Notes: a model not told the origin generated them from the sequence alone. DNA of 17,215 nucleotides from an uncultured Erysipelotrichaceae bacterium (GCA_902795755.1 CADBMO010000076.1:1-17215); one strand, 5' to 3'. Positions 7,060 through 14,359 are shown, counted from the first letter of the stretch. A program made the numbers and translations.

Positions 7060-7584
7060 ATGATACAGACTAAAAAAGAAAAATTAAAAAAGAAATACAT
7101 CATATTTTTAATAACATATTTTATTTTTTTAGCAATCTATCTTTCCTCTATTACGTTATCTAAATACATAACAAACTTAAATAAGGAAGATAGTTCTTAT
7201 TCAGTTGCAAAGCCAATTGTTATAGTAGACGTAGATGATTTAAATAACAAAGTAAATCCAGTTAATGATATACAAATTAATTTTAGTGTTTATAATTATG
7301 ATGAAAATGACGTTAATGATGTTTCATTAAAATATAAAATAGCATTAATAAATGATAATATAAACGTACCACTATCATATAAACTATATGATTCAAATGA
7401 TAATGAATTAAGTTTAGATAATGATTTAACTACCTTAAACTCAGTTAATATGCCTGCAAGTACAAAGGCGAAACATGACTATAAATTAATAGTTTCATGG
7501 GATGGTAGTAATTCATATACATACCAAAGTATAACAAAGAGTTTAAACATAAGAGCAAAGGTTGTACAATTGGAATTAAATTAA
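7060..7584 (+). CDS. Short secreted TasA-like protein
   Basis: A 174-residue exported protein. A very basic N-terminus and hydrophobic segment (13-32) lead to ITLSKYIT (31-38), matching the small-residue/Lys-Tyr junction of the major subunit; cleavage is expected after Ser34. YSVAKPIVIVD (47-57) aligns with VTVAKWNFED of the major subunit. The rest is predicted beta-rich and dominated by Asn, Asp and Ser, ending in a strand (LNIRAKVVQLEL). There are no cysteines and no sorting signal. The start is fixed by AAAGGAGG (7047-7054), 17 bases after the sipW-2 stop. Probably a minor pilin-like or adaptor subunit of the same fibre system. The family link rests on the N-terminal region and context. 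Confidence 0.65.
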   Translation: MIQTKKEKLKKKYIIFLITYFIFLAIYLSSITLSKYITNLNKEDSSYSVAKPIVIVDVDDLNNKVNPVNDIQINFSVYNYDENDVNDVSLKYKIALINDNINVPLSYKLYDSNDNELSLDNDLTTLNSVNMPASTKAKHDYKLIVSWDGSNSYTYQSITKSLNIRAKVVQLELN

Positions 7585-7606
7585 TAAAAACACAGGAGGT
7601 GATAAT

Positions 7607-9541
7607 ATGAAAAAGAAAATAAAAATAGTACTATTATTTATTATGATAGGCTTGTTTTCTTTTGTTAATTTTTCATCTTCTAAATATGTTTTTAACGTAG
7701 ATAATAACGTTGATATTACAACGGGAGCATTTTATTTTGAAACAAATGCTAGTGACCTTTCTTTACCTATTAATAATTTATCATTTAATATACAAATAGA
7801 TAATTATTTAGGGTCACTATTTACTGATGGTGATATTGAATATAAAATATCTATAAGTGATGATGATGGAGTTAATGATAATTATAATTTTACTATTAAT
7901 AATGAAAGCACTAGCAATAACGATTACTATATAAGAACTTTACAAGGTGGAAGTCAAAGTAGTGATTTGCTAAACATTAATCTACAAAAGGTTGTTAGTA
8001 ATAATCTAGAATCTGAAGAAATTCATTTTAAGATAGAGGCATTAAGCCCATATTCTAAAACATATACTTTTACCGTAACGGTTGTTAATCCACCAGGATT
8101 CACAATTACAGGAAACGCAACATCATGGACAAAAGGCCCTGTTACTTTAACCGTTGTTCCTGATAGTAATACCGTTAGTGAATACTCGTTTGATGATGGT
8201 GCAACGTGGCAAAGTTCACCTAGCAAGACATATACTCAAAACGAAAACGATATATTAGTAAGAATAAAAGATATATATGGCAACGTAAGTGATAATGCAA
8301 GCGTTGATATCACTTTAATAGATAACGTTTTGCCAACCATATCATTTGATGGTGATAAACTAATAACAACACTAGGTGAAAACGTTCCATTTACTAATCT
8401 TGTTACAATATCTGATCAAGAATCAGGAATAGATGATAATGGTCTTATTGTAATTAGGGATAATGAAGAAATAACTAATACTAATTATTTTAAAAGGCCA
8501 GGATTATATGCGGTAACATTAAAAGTTAGTGATAAAGTAGGTAATGAAACGACCGTTGATACCGCTGTTTTAGTAAGATGGCCAACTGGTGGTAGATACA
8601 TTGTAAAAAAACTAAGAATACAAGAAGAAGATGATGAAGTAAGTCTTATAGGATATGGTAGTTCTTCATCTACCTCACCAGATGGATTATATGAAGATAC
8701 TGCTGCAACAGGAGCCAATGCAGGATTACCATTCGCAAGTAAATATTATTATGCTGGGGCGAACGTAGATAATTATATAAGCTTTGCAGGTTCTACATTT
8801 AGAATACTTAATATTGCAACAAACGATGATTTAAAAATCCTTGGTGATGTTTCAGATACTAAAGTTCGTTGGGGTCCTAGTTACCAAGCAAGTAATAGAA
8901 AAATATATGAATCAAACACATATAATACATGGAGCACAAAGTGGTGGCCACGTGGTCAAATTTATAATAATGAAACTGGCGAGTCAAAATATAAAGTATT
9001 TACAGATGAAGAAAATGCTCATATAGATTTAGCAACGTTTTATGCTGGAAGATTTAATAAAGCAGATGCGGTAGATATTGCATACACGGTTTTTTATGAA
9101 CAAACTGGTGCGGTAAACTTAGGTTTAGATGATAACCCTGCCTTTGAAGGATACTCTGCATATCCAAACGTAAGCGATTATCTAAAAGCAAGTAAAGCTC
9201 ATGACATAGTTGCAAATATAGATCAATCTCAAGATACAAGTGTTTTAGGTGTTGGAACTAATAAAAGACAAATATTTAAAGAAAATAGTTGGATAGATAT
9301 GACGGTGGATCAATGGACAATGAATTCTAAAAACCTAACCAGCACGGATAATGACTTTTGGGTAATAGATGTTGCAAATGGACCTAATATCCAATCTAGA
9401 ACGTTCTATTATGAACAACAATATAGAGTAGTATTTTATATTACGGATAAAACGATATTATCTGGTTCTGGAACCGTAGATGATCCATATGTTGTTCATG
9501 AAGATTGGTCTTGGTTTGACGATGTACAAGTATTACAATAA
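7607..9541 (+). CDS. Large secreted multi-domain surface protein with Ig-like domains
   Basis: At 644 residues this is the largest protein of the operon. The signal segment (4-22) runs into FSSSKYVFN (22-30), again small residue-Lys-Tyr, so SipW-type processing after Ser25 is likely. Residues 30-165 look like a TasA-type beta domain (VDITTGAFYF). Residues 165-238 match bacterial Ig-like repeats (YSFDDGATW, then VRIKDIYGNVSD). Residues 241-323 form a second Ig-like unit of the DNVLPTISFDGD...GLYAVTLKVSDKVGN type. An acidic, Ser-rich linker (338-357) precedes a 270-residue C-terminal domain containing NYISFAGSTFRILNIA, several Trp residues (WSTKWWPRG) and a closing SGSGTVDDPYVV motif, which recurs in surface proteins of uncultured Bacillota. 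No LPXTG, SLH or membrane anchor is visible. Its position and size suggest a fibre tip or adhesin. Confidence 0.75.
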   Translation: MKKKIKIVLLFIMIGLFSFVNFSSSKYVFNVDNNVDITTGAFYFETNASDLSLPINNLSFNIQIDNYLGSLFTDGDIEYKISISDDDGVNDNYNFTINNESTSNNDYYIRTLQGGSQSSDLLNINLQKVVSNNLESEEIHFKIEALSPYSKTYTFTVTVVNPPGFTITGNATSWTKGPVTLTVVPDSNTVSEYSFDDGATWQSSPSKTYTQNENDILVRIKDIYGNVSDNASVDITLIDNVLPTISFDGDKLITTLGENVPFTNLVTISDQESGIDDNGLIVIRDNEEITNTNYFKRPGLYAVTLKVSDKVGNETTVDTAVLVRWPTGGRYIVKKLRIQEEDDEVSLIGYGSSSSTSPDGLYEDTAATGANAGLPFASKYYYAGANVDNYISFAGSTFRILNIATNDDLKILGDVSDTKVRWGPSYQASNRKIYESNTYNTWSTKWWPRGQIYNNETGESKYKVFTDEENAHIDLATFYAGRFNKADAVDIAYTVFYEQTGAVNLGLDDNPAFEGYSAYPNVSDYLKASKAHDIVANIDQSQDTSVLGVGTNKRQIFKENSWIDMTVDQWTMNSKNLTSTDNDFWVIDVANGPNIQSRTFYYEQQYRVVFYITDKTILSGSGTVDDPYVVHEDWSWFDDVQVLQ

Positions 9542-9568
9542 GATACTAATTATTAGTATCTTTTTTTT
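9540..9568 (+). terminator. Intrinsic terminator of the matrix operon
   Basis: A perfect 10-base stem (9540-9549 with 9553-9562) with a TTA loop, followed by T residues to 9568. The left arm contains the last bases of the stop codon. Confidence 0.92.
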
Positions 9569-9585
9569 ATTTAATATTTTAATTA

Positions 9586-9594
9586 TGATATAAT
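9586..9594 (+). promoter_or_regulatory. Extended -10 promoter of gpmI
   Basis: TATAAT at 9589-9594 has a TGn extension (9586-9588). The upstream 17-18 bases lead back into the T-tract of the preceding terminator, and no clear -35 box is seen. The ATG is 24 bases downstream. Confidence 0.6.
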
Positions 9595-9617
9595 ATATAT
9601 AGAAAATAGGTGATTAT

Positions 9618-11138
9618 ATGAAAGATAAGTTAGTAATGTTAATGATATTAGATGGATTTGGAATAAATGAATTAGAAGAAGGTAACGCCGTTAAACTTGC
9701 AAATACCCCAAACATGGATTATTTGTTTAATAATTATCCAAATACTAAGATTGATGCTTCAGGACTAGCAGTTGGGTTACCAGATGGACAAATGGGTAAC
9801 AGTGAAGTTGGACATACAAATATTGGAGCAGGTAGGGTTGTTTATCAAGATTTAGTTAAAATATCTAAGGATATAGATACTAATAAATTTTATGAAATAA
9901 CAGAGTTTAATAATGCCATTGATAATGCTATTAAAAATAATAGCAAATTACATTTAATGGGTTTGCTTTCTGATGGTGGAGTTCATTCACACATTAACCA
10001 TTTGTTTGCACTTCTTGATTTATGTAAAAAAAGAAGATTTAAAAACGTATTTGTACATGCATTTATGGATGGAAGAGATACATCTCCAACGTCAGGTGTT
10101 GATTATATAAAGAAATTAGAAGAAAAGTTAAAGGATACGGGGGGTGCTATTGCAACTATATCTGGTAGATTTTATGCAATGGATCGTGATAATAGGTGGC
10201 AAAGAGTAGAAAAAGCATATGATGCAATGGTAAATGGTGTTGGCACTATTGAAGAAGATGCCGAAGTTGCAATGAAAAACTCGTATGCTAATGAAGTTAC
10301 TGATGAGTTCGTTATTCCAACAGTAATTAATAAAGATGGTATGATTGGTGAAAATGACTCAGTTATATTCTTTAATTTTAGATCAGATCGTGCAAGGGAA
10401 ATAACTAGAAGTTTAGTAGATGATGATTTTGATAAGTTTAATGCTAAAAAGTTAAACTTATATTATGTGTGTATGACGGAGTATGATAAAACAATTAAAA
10501 ACGTTTTTGTAGCTTATAAACCAGAAGAATTAGTTAATACTTTTGGTGAATATATTTCAAAAAATGGGTTAAAACAGTTAAGAATTGCTGAAACAGAAAA
10601 ATATGCCCACGTAACGTTTTTCTTTAATGGAGGAAGAGAAGTTAAATTTGAGGGAGAAGATAGAATTCTTATTCCATCACCAAAGGTTGAAACTTATGAT
10701 TTAAAGCCTGAAATGAGTGCCTATGAGGTTTGTGACAATGTAGTTAGTGCGATAGAAAGCAACAAGTATAACGCAATAATATTAAATTTTGCTAACACGG
10801 ATATGGTAGGGCATACTGGAAATTTAGATGCTGCAATTAAAGCGGTTGAAGCAATAGATGAATGCATTGGTAAAATATTAAAAAGCTTAGATAATGTTAA
10901 TGGGGTGCTTTTATTAACCGCTGATCATGGTAATTGTGAAAAAATGATTGATTATGATACAAACATGCCTCATACTGCTCATACTACTAATTTAGTACCA
11001 CTTTTAGTATATGGAGCAGGTGATATAAAACTAAGAGAAGGAAGGCTATGTGATATAGCCCCTACCATGTTAGATATACTAAATTTGAATAAACCAGTTG
11101 AGATGACAGGTGACTCTTTAATAGAAAATAAGATGTAA
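9618..11138 (+). CDS. gpmI: 2,3-bisphosphoglycerate-independent phosphoglycerate mutase
   Basis: A cytoplasmic glycolytic and gluconeogenic enzyme that interconverts 3- and 2-phosphoglycerate through a phosphoserine intermediate, using two manganese ions. The 506 residues are full length. Motifs: MILDGFG with metal ligand Asp12; the catalytic serine in MGNSEVGHTN (Ser62); FMDGRDTSPTSG; GRFYAMDRDNRW; FRSDRAREITR; FANTDMVGHTG (Asp395, His399); TADHGNCEKM (Asp436, His437); and MPHTAHTTN (His455). All catalytic and metal residues are in place. The ATG at 9618 follows AATAGGTGATTAT, a spacing also used by several other genes here. It forms its own transcription unit; the other lower-glycolysis genes (gap, pgk, tpi, eno) with which it is often grouped are not in the window. 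Confidence 0.97.
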   Translation: MKDKLVMLMILDGFGINELEEGNAVKLANTPNMDYLFNNYPNTKIDASGLAVGLPDGQMGNSEVGHTNIGAGRVVYQDLVKISKDIDTNKFYEITEFNNAIDNAIKNNSKLHLMGLLSDGGVHSHINHLFALLDLCKKRRFKNVFVHAFMDGRDTSPTSGVDYIKKLEEKLKDTGGAIATISGRFYAMDRDNRWQRVEKAYDAMVNGVGTIEEDAEVAMKNSYANEVTDEFVIPTVINKDGMIGENDSVIFFNFRSDRAREITRSLVDDDFDKFNAKKLNLYYVCMTEYDKTIKNVFVAYKPEELVNTFGEYISKNGLKQLRIAETEKYAHVTFFFNGGREVKFEGEDRILIPSPKVETYDLKPEMSAYEVCDNVVSAIESNKYNAIILNFANTDMVGHTGNLDAAIKAVEAIDECIGKILKSLDNVNGVLLLTADHGNCEKMIDYDTNMPHTAHTTNLVPLLVYGAGDIKLREGRLCDIAPTMLDILNLNKPVEMTGDSLIENKM

Positions 11139-11156
11139 TTTTTACATCTTTTTTTT
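11130..11156 (+). terminator. Intrinsic terminator of gpmI
   Basis: A perfect 9-base stem (AAGATGTAA 11130-11138 with TTACATCTT 11142-11150) with a TTT loop and a T-tract to 11156. The stop codon is the end of the left arm. Confidence 0.9.
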
Positions 11157-11165
11157 GTAAAATTC

Positions 11166-11194
11166 TTGATATATATTAATAAATATTATAAAAT
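11166..11194 (+). promoter_or_regulatory. Promoter of the RDD gene
   Basis: TTGATA (11166-11171), a 17-base spacer and TAAAAT (11189-11194). A second -10-like TATAAT at 11195-11200 lies immediately downstream. Either start would leave a very short leader carrying the AAGGGTG ribosome site. Confidence 0.5.
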
Positions 11195-11215
11195 TATAAT
11201 AAGGGTGTGGTATAT

Positions 11216-12640
11216 GTGAATAATACTGGTAATAATATGAATCAATTTAATAATCCTCAGGTAAATAATGCCCCAAATGTTGAAGAAAAAAAGAAAAAGG
11301 GACTTTTTTCTAAGAAGAAGGACAAAGAGGATAAAAACGCGGTTCAACAGCAGAATTTGGTAAATAATATGAACGCACCTGTTAATAATACTATTAATCA
11401 AAATAATGGTACTATTTTAAATAATAATCAACTAATGGCTAATATGCCATTTAATAATAACGTTGTTAATAATCAACCGGCACATAGGCAGTATCAAAGT
11501 ACAAATGGAAATACTCCTATGCAGAAGAAACCTGTTTTGGCAACTAATACTCAACAGCCTGTTAATAACGTAGCTATGAATACGATAAAAATTAATAATC
11601 AGAATAACAACGTTAATCAAACGGCATTTAATACTGCATCACCAGTTGAAAAACCAATAGTAAATATTCCAGTTGGTGCTATAAATAACAATATAAATCA
11701 AAATACTATTAATCAAGTGCCAAGTGTAGAAACGCAAGTAGTCAATCAAAATGTGCAACAACCGGTAGCAAATGCAAATGTTCAACCAAGTATACTACCA
11801 TCAAAAGAAGATAAACATTTGGATTCGTTAAAGTCTTTAGAAAATTCAAATACTATATTACCAGTAACAAGTACTGATAATATAGTAACTTCTGATGCGG
11901 TTGAAAAGCCTATTGAATCAAAGGCTGAACAAGCAAGAGCAACCAGCGTTATTAATATGAATATAAATAAACAAGCAAGTGCACCAGTTGCGCCAATCGT
12001 AACGCAGCCAGTTGCACCTGTTACACCGGTAACGCCAGTTGCACCAGCTACACCAATAACACCAGCACCAGTGGGTTTTGACGTAAATGCACCTAGAGAA
12101 CATGTCTCGCTTGATACTCGAAATCAACAAGTTGAGGTGCCAGTAGAAGAGCCTACTGAAGTAGCAGATTTAGATGAAGAAGATGAAGATGTTGAATTTT
12201 TAGAATATGAGTATGGTAATGCAGGAATTATAAAACGTATATGTGCAGATATTATTGATCAGTTTATAATAATTATTTTGGTGTGTGCAGTGTATGTAGC
12301 ATTATCGACAGTATTTATTTTTGTAAATAATAACGTGTTAAAGATAATTATTAACGTTATCGCTATTGTGGCATTATCATTTGGTAATATATTATATAGA
12401 ACGTATAATGAAAGAACTGGTAATACGATAGGAAGAAAAGCCACAAAGACTATTGTTTTAAATAATAATAATGATCAAATTGAAATTACAACCGCACTTT
12501 TAAGAACACTAATTGCAACTATTATAAATGGAACTGGTATTGGTTTTATAGTTAATGCTGTATTAATTTGTACTGATAAAAATAAAAAAGGTATTGAAGA
12601 TAAAATATTTAATACGCAAGTTATAGATTCTAGTATTTAA
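11216..12640 (+). CDS. RDD-domain membrane protein with long low-complexity N-terminal arm
   Basis: About 474 residues. The first 170 are extremely rich in Asn and Gln, interrupted by a basic KKKKGLFSKKKDKEDK block near residue 25. Residues 245-290 are a Pro/Val/Ala/Thr repeat, and an acidic stretch (DLDEEDEDVEFLEYEYG) leads into an RDD domain (about 335-465). RDD marks are IKRICADIIDQF (Arg and two Asp at the first helix), GNTIGRKATKTIVL and LLRTL, with three hydrophobic segments. RDD proteins are membrane proteins of poorly known function, and some take part in ion exchange. The arm has no signal peptide and so should be cytoplasmic. GTG at 11216 is chosen because AAGGGTGTG precedes it with the same spacing as in the next gene (12662); a GTG at 11207 lies within that site. 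The next gene starts 21 bases downstream. Confidence 0.8.
   Translation: MNNTGNNMNQFNNPQVNNAPNVEEKKKKGLFSKKKDKEDKNAVQQQNLVNNMNAPVNNTINQNNGTILNNNQLMANMPFNNNVVNNQPAHRQYQSTNGNTPMQKKPVLATNTQQPVNNVAMNTIKINNQNNNVNQTAFNTASPVEKPIVNIPVGAINNNINQNTINQVPSVETQVVNQNVQQPVANANVQPSILPSKEDKHLDSLKSLENSNTILPVTSTDNIVTSDAVEKPIESKAEQARATSVINMNINKQASAPVAPIVTQPVAPVTPVTPVAPATPITPAPVGFDVNAPREHVSLDTRNQQVEVPVEEPTEVADLDEEDEDVEFLEYEYGNAGIIKRICADIIDQFIIIILVCAVYVALSTVFIFVNNNVLKIIINVIAIVALSFGNILYRTYNERTGNTIGRKATKTIVLNNNNDQIEITTALLRTLIATIINGTGIGFIVNAVLICTDKNKKGIEDKIFNTQVIDSSI
11981..12072 (+). repeat. Degenerate Pro-Val/Ala/Thr coding repeat
   Basis: Short imperfect repeats built around CCAGTTGCACC and CCGGTAACGCC encode alternating APVAP, QPVAPVTP and ATPITP units within the RDD protein. 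Such tracts commonly act as extended spacers. They are prone to slipped-strand length change. Confidence 0.7.
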
Positions 12641-12661
12641 TCTAAGAAAGGGTGTGTTTTA

Positions 12662-13243
12662 ATGGCACAAGCTAAAAAGAGTAATAAAAAGAAACGAGTT
12701 AATGCTAAAAAGAAAAAGAGTTTTGATTATAATAAACTGTTTATAATAACAGGGGCATCTTTGGTGGTATTAATACTCATAATAATAATTATTATTAAAG
12801 TATCCAAGGGATTAGAATGTAGTAGTACAAACCCTTATGATAAAGGAGTAAAACAAATTAATAATATGACCTTTAATTTTAAAGGCAACAATCTAAATAC
12901 CGTTAGTGTGGAAAAAACAATTACAGTTGATAAAGAATATGAATCAAATGCAAGAAAGTATTTAGAAATCATTGATGAGTCATTAAAGGAATCATATAAA
13001 ACAAAAGGCATCGATTATAATTCTAAGATAGAGGGTAATAAACTAGTAATAAAATTAATATATAGTGATAAGAAGAATTATGTTTTAAATGATGTAGATA
13101 TTATGATAAATGATGAAAACGTTAGTGTTAACGTTATGACACAAGATAATAATAATACTAGAATAAGCGTTGATTTATCTAAAAATAATACAAAATCTAA
13201 CATTAAAAAAATGGTAGAAAGCAAAAGATATATATGTAATTAA
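12662..13243 (+). CDS. Small membrane-anchored protein of unknown function
   Basis: 193 residues. A Lys/Arg/Asn-rich cytoplasmic head (1-25) precedes one long membrane helix (26-46, with a run of eight isoleucines) and an extracytoplasmic domain of about 145 residues. The domain has alternating strand and helix segments and two cysteines, Cys53 just outside the membrane and Cys192 at the penultimate residue, which could form a disulfide. No catalytic motif is recognised. The ribosome site AAAGGGTG and the 21-base gap put it in an operon with the RDD gene; the two may work together at the membrane. A terminator begins at its stop. Confidence 0.7.
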   Translation: MAQAKKSNKKKRVNAKKKKSFDYNKLFIITGASLVVLILIIIIIIKVSKGLECSSTNPYDKGVKQINNMTFNFKGNNLNTVSVEKTITVDKEYESNARKYLEIIDESLKESYKTKGIDYNSKIEGNKLVIKLIYSDKKNYVLNDVDIMINDENVSVNVMTQDNNNTRISVDLSKNNTKSNIKKMVESKRYICN

Positions 13244-13261
13244 GGCGTTTTTCGCCTTTTT
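13242..13261 (+). terminator. Intrinsic terminator of the RDD operon
   Basis: AAGGCG (13242-13247) pairs with CGCCTT (13253-13258) across a TTTTT loop, followed by T residues to 13261. The stem is short but GC-rich and begins in the stop codon. Confidence 0.8.
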
Positions 13262-13264
13262 AAA

Positions 13265-13292
13265 TAGACATAAGTTATATTTGTGCTATAAT
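13265..13292 (+). promoter_or_regulatory. Promoter of the 13313 gene
   Basis: TAGACA (13265-13270), a 16-base spacer and TATAAT (13287-13292) with a TGn extension (13284-13286). One of the strongest promoters in the window. Confidence 0.75.
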
Positions 13293-13312
13293 ACTATGCT
13301 GTGAGGTGAATT

Positions 13313-14110
13313 ATGAGAAAAGTTTTATCAGGATTTTTATCAGTTATTTTATCATTATTAGTATGTGCTTTAATCTTTTCTTTTTACGCATCAAAAATAT
13401 GTGTTGATACTTTATCATCAACCGTTGTTAATAAGCAAATTGCAAGTAAAACAATAGATGTATTAAAAGAAAAGTATCCTAAATTAAGTAATGATACTTT
13501 GCAAAAGATTGAAGTCTTTGTTAAAAATAGTGATGAAATAAATAAAATTACAGAAATATATTTTAATGCGGTTATAGAAAACTATGGAAAAGGTTCAGCT
13601 ACAGTTCCTAATATTAAACCACATGTAAAAAAACTAATTAGTGAGTCAGTTCCGTTTTTAGATGATGATCAAATAAATGATTTAGTAAAAACAATTGATG
13701 AAGAAAATAAGTTTAACGGTGTATATGAATGGGTATTAGATAATTTAACCGATGATCAAAAAGAAGCAATATCATTATACAAATTTGTAATATCAGATGA
13801 ATTTAAGATAATTATTGGTTCGATAATATTTATTAATATTATACTTATAATGATACTTTTAAAATCATTATATAAATGGATACTTAACGTATCTTTATCA
13901 AGTATATTTGCTGGATTAATAATACTTTTATTAATACCACGTTTATTAAATGCAATATCTAAAAAAATAATGACATCATTAATTGGGTCAACTAGTACAA
14001 TAAATATTAATTCAGTAAATAGCTATGGATATATATTGTTAGCAGTTGGTGTTTTGTTATTAGGTTTTTATATATTATTTAGTGTATTATCAAAAAAGAA
14101 AGCTCATTAA
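13313..14110 (+). CDS. Four-helix membrane protein of unknown function
   Basis: 265 residues. One N-terminal helix (6-26) is followed by an ectodomain of about 135 residues (27-163), predicted helical and rich in Asp, Glu and Lys. Three more helices follow (165-184, 193-213, 238-259), with a loop GSTSTININS before the last, and the protein ends in a short basic tail. No cleavage site or catalytic motif is evident and I do not recognise the family. The ribosome site GTGAGGTGAATT precedes the ATG. It is transcribed alone from a strong promoter and ends in its own terminator. The ectodomain-plus-helices shape resembles stress or envelope membrane proteins common in Bacillota, but this is only a likeness. 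Confidence 0.7.
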   Translation: MRKVLSGFLSVILSLLVCALIFSFYASKICVDTLSSTVVNKQIASKTIDVLKEKYPKLSNDTLQKIEVFVKNSDEINKITEIYFNAVIENYGKGSATVPNIKPHVKKLISESVPFLDDDQINDLVKTIDEENKFNGVYEWVLDNLTDDQKEAISLYKFVISDEFKIIIGSIIFINIILIMILLKSLYKWILNVSLSSIFAGLIILLLIPRLLNAISKKIMTSLIGSTSTININSVNSYGYILLAVGVLLLGFYILFSVLSKKKAH

Positions 14111-14122
14111 TATGAGCTTTTT
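14099..14122 (+). terminator. Intrinsic terminator after the 13313 gene
   Basis: AAAGCTCAT (14099-14107) pairs perfectly with ATGAGCTTT (14112-14120). The stop codon lies in the TAAT loop, and five T residues span 14118-14122. Confidence 0.8.
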
Positions 14123-14170
14123 AATGTATTGGTGTATTAAACGCTTGGAATTGTTGCGTGCATTTAAATT

Positions 14171-14187
14171 TTTTGTTGACAACAAAA
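14171..14187. promoter_or_regulatory. Palindromic operator-like site over the -35 box
   Basis: TTTTGTTG-A-CAACAAAA is a perfect 8-base inverted repeat around one central A. It covers the -35 hexamer TTGACA (14176-14181) of the exporter's leader promoter, so a dimeric repressor bound here would block RNA polymerase. No matching regulator gene is in the window. Confidence 0.45.
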
Positions 14188-14204
14188 TCTTATTGTGTTA
14201 TTTT
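14176..14204 (+). promoter_or_regulatory. Promoter of the leader/ABC exporter unit
   Basis: Consensus TTGACA (14176-14181), a 17-base spacer and TATTTT (14199-14204) with a TGn extension (14196-14198). Expected start is near 14211, giving about 30 bases before the leader ATG and about 150 bases to the terminator. The bases between the previous terminator and this promoter (14123-14170) show nothing else. Confidence 0.75.
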
Positions 14205-14230
14205 TTAATTGTAATCAAAAAAGGAAGGAG

Positions 14231-14359
14231 CGTGATTAAAATGAGATATTTAATTATCAACAATTTATTTATATGCAAGATTAATCACGTGGATTCTATT
14301 TAAATTCTTTTAATGATTCATGTTTATTTAATCTTGCTTAAAAATAAGCAAGATTTTTT
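14231..14359 (+). promoter_or_regulatory. Ribosome-mediated attenuator with terminator before the ABC exporter
   Basis: Four segments give three competing pairings. 1:2 joins CGTGATTAA (14231-14239, between ribosome site and ATG) to TTAATCACG (14281-14289). 2:3 joins GCAAGATTAA (14275-14284) to TTAATCTTGC (14328-14337). 3:4 is the terminator, AATCTTGCTTA (14330-14340) with TAAGCAAGATT (14345-14355), AAAA loop and six T residues (14354-14359). 1:2 and 2:3 share 14281-14284; 2:3 and 3:4 share 14330-14337. A ribosome stalled early in the leader would cover segment 1, leave 2 free to pair with 3, and allow read-through. Untranslated or fully translated RNA would form the terminator. A further 9-base pairing (14316-14324 with 14380-14388) encloses the terminator. 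Confidence 0.65.
14241..14303 (+). CDS. 20-residue leader peptide (predicted attenuator ORF)
   Basis: A complete short ORF encoding MRYLIINNLFICKINHVDSI. A strong purine ribosome site, AAGGAAGGAG (14221-14230), lies 10 bases before the ATG. The peptide is hydrophobic in its first half and polar at the end. It lies between a good promoter and an intrinsic terminator, in front of an ABC exporter gene. Codons 12-17 overlap the RNA segment that can pair with either the start region or the terminator's left arm. This suggests the act of translation, rather than the peptide product, matters. A longer reading frame from 14082 ends with the same codons, but it starts inside the 13313 gene, upstream of the promoter and across a terminator, so the short start is preferred. 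Confidence 0.65.
   Translation: MRYLIINNLFICKINHVDSI

Noticed and set aside
8485..8718. Minus-strand open frames inside the Ig-domain gene
   Set aside because: Short, without ribosome sites, and fully covered by a well-supported gene on the plus strand.
14082..14303. A 73-codon reading frame ending with the same codons as the leader peptide
   Set aside because: It begins inside the 13313 gene, crosses that gene's terminator and the leader promoter, and has no ribosome site; only the last 20 codons have a proper site and start.
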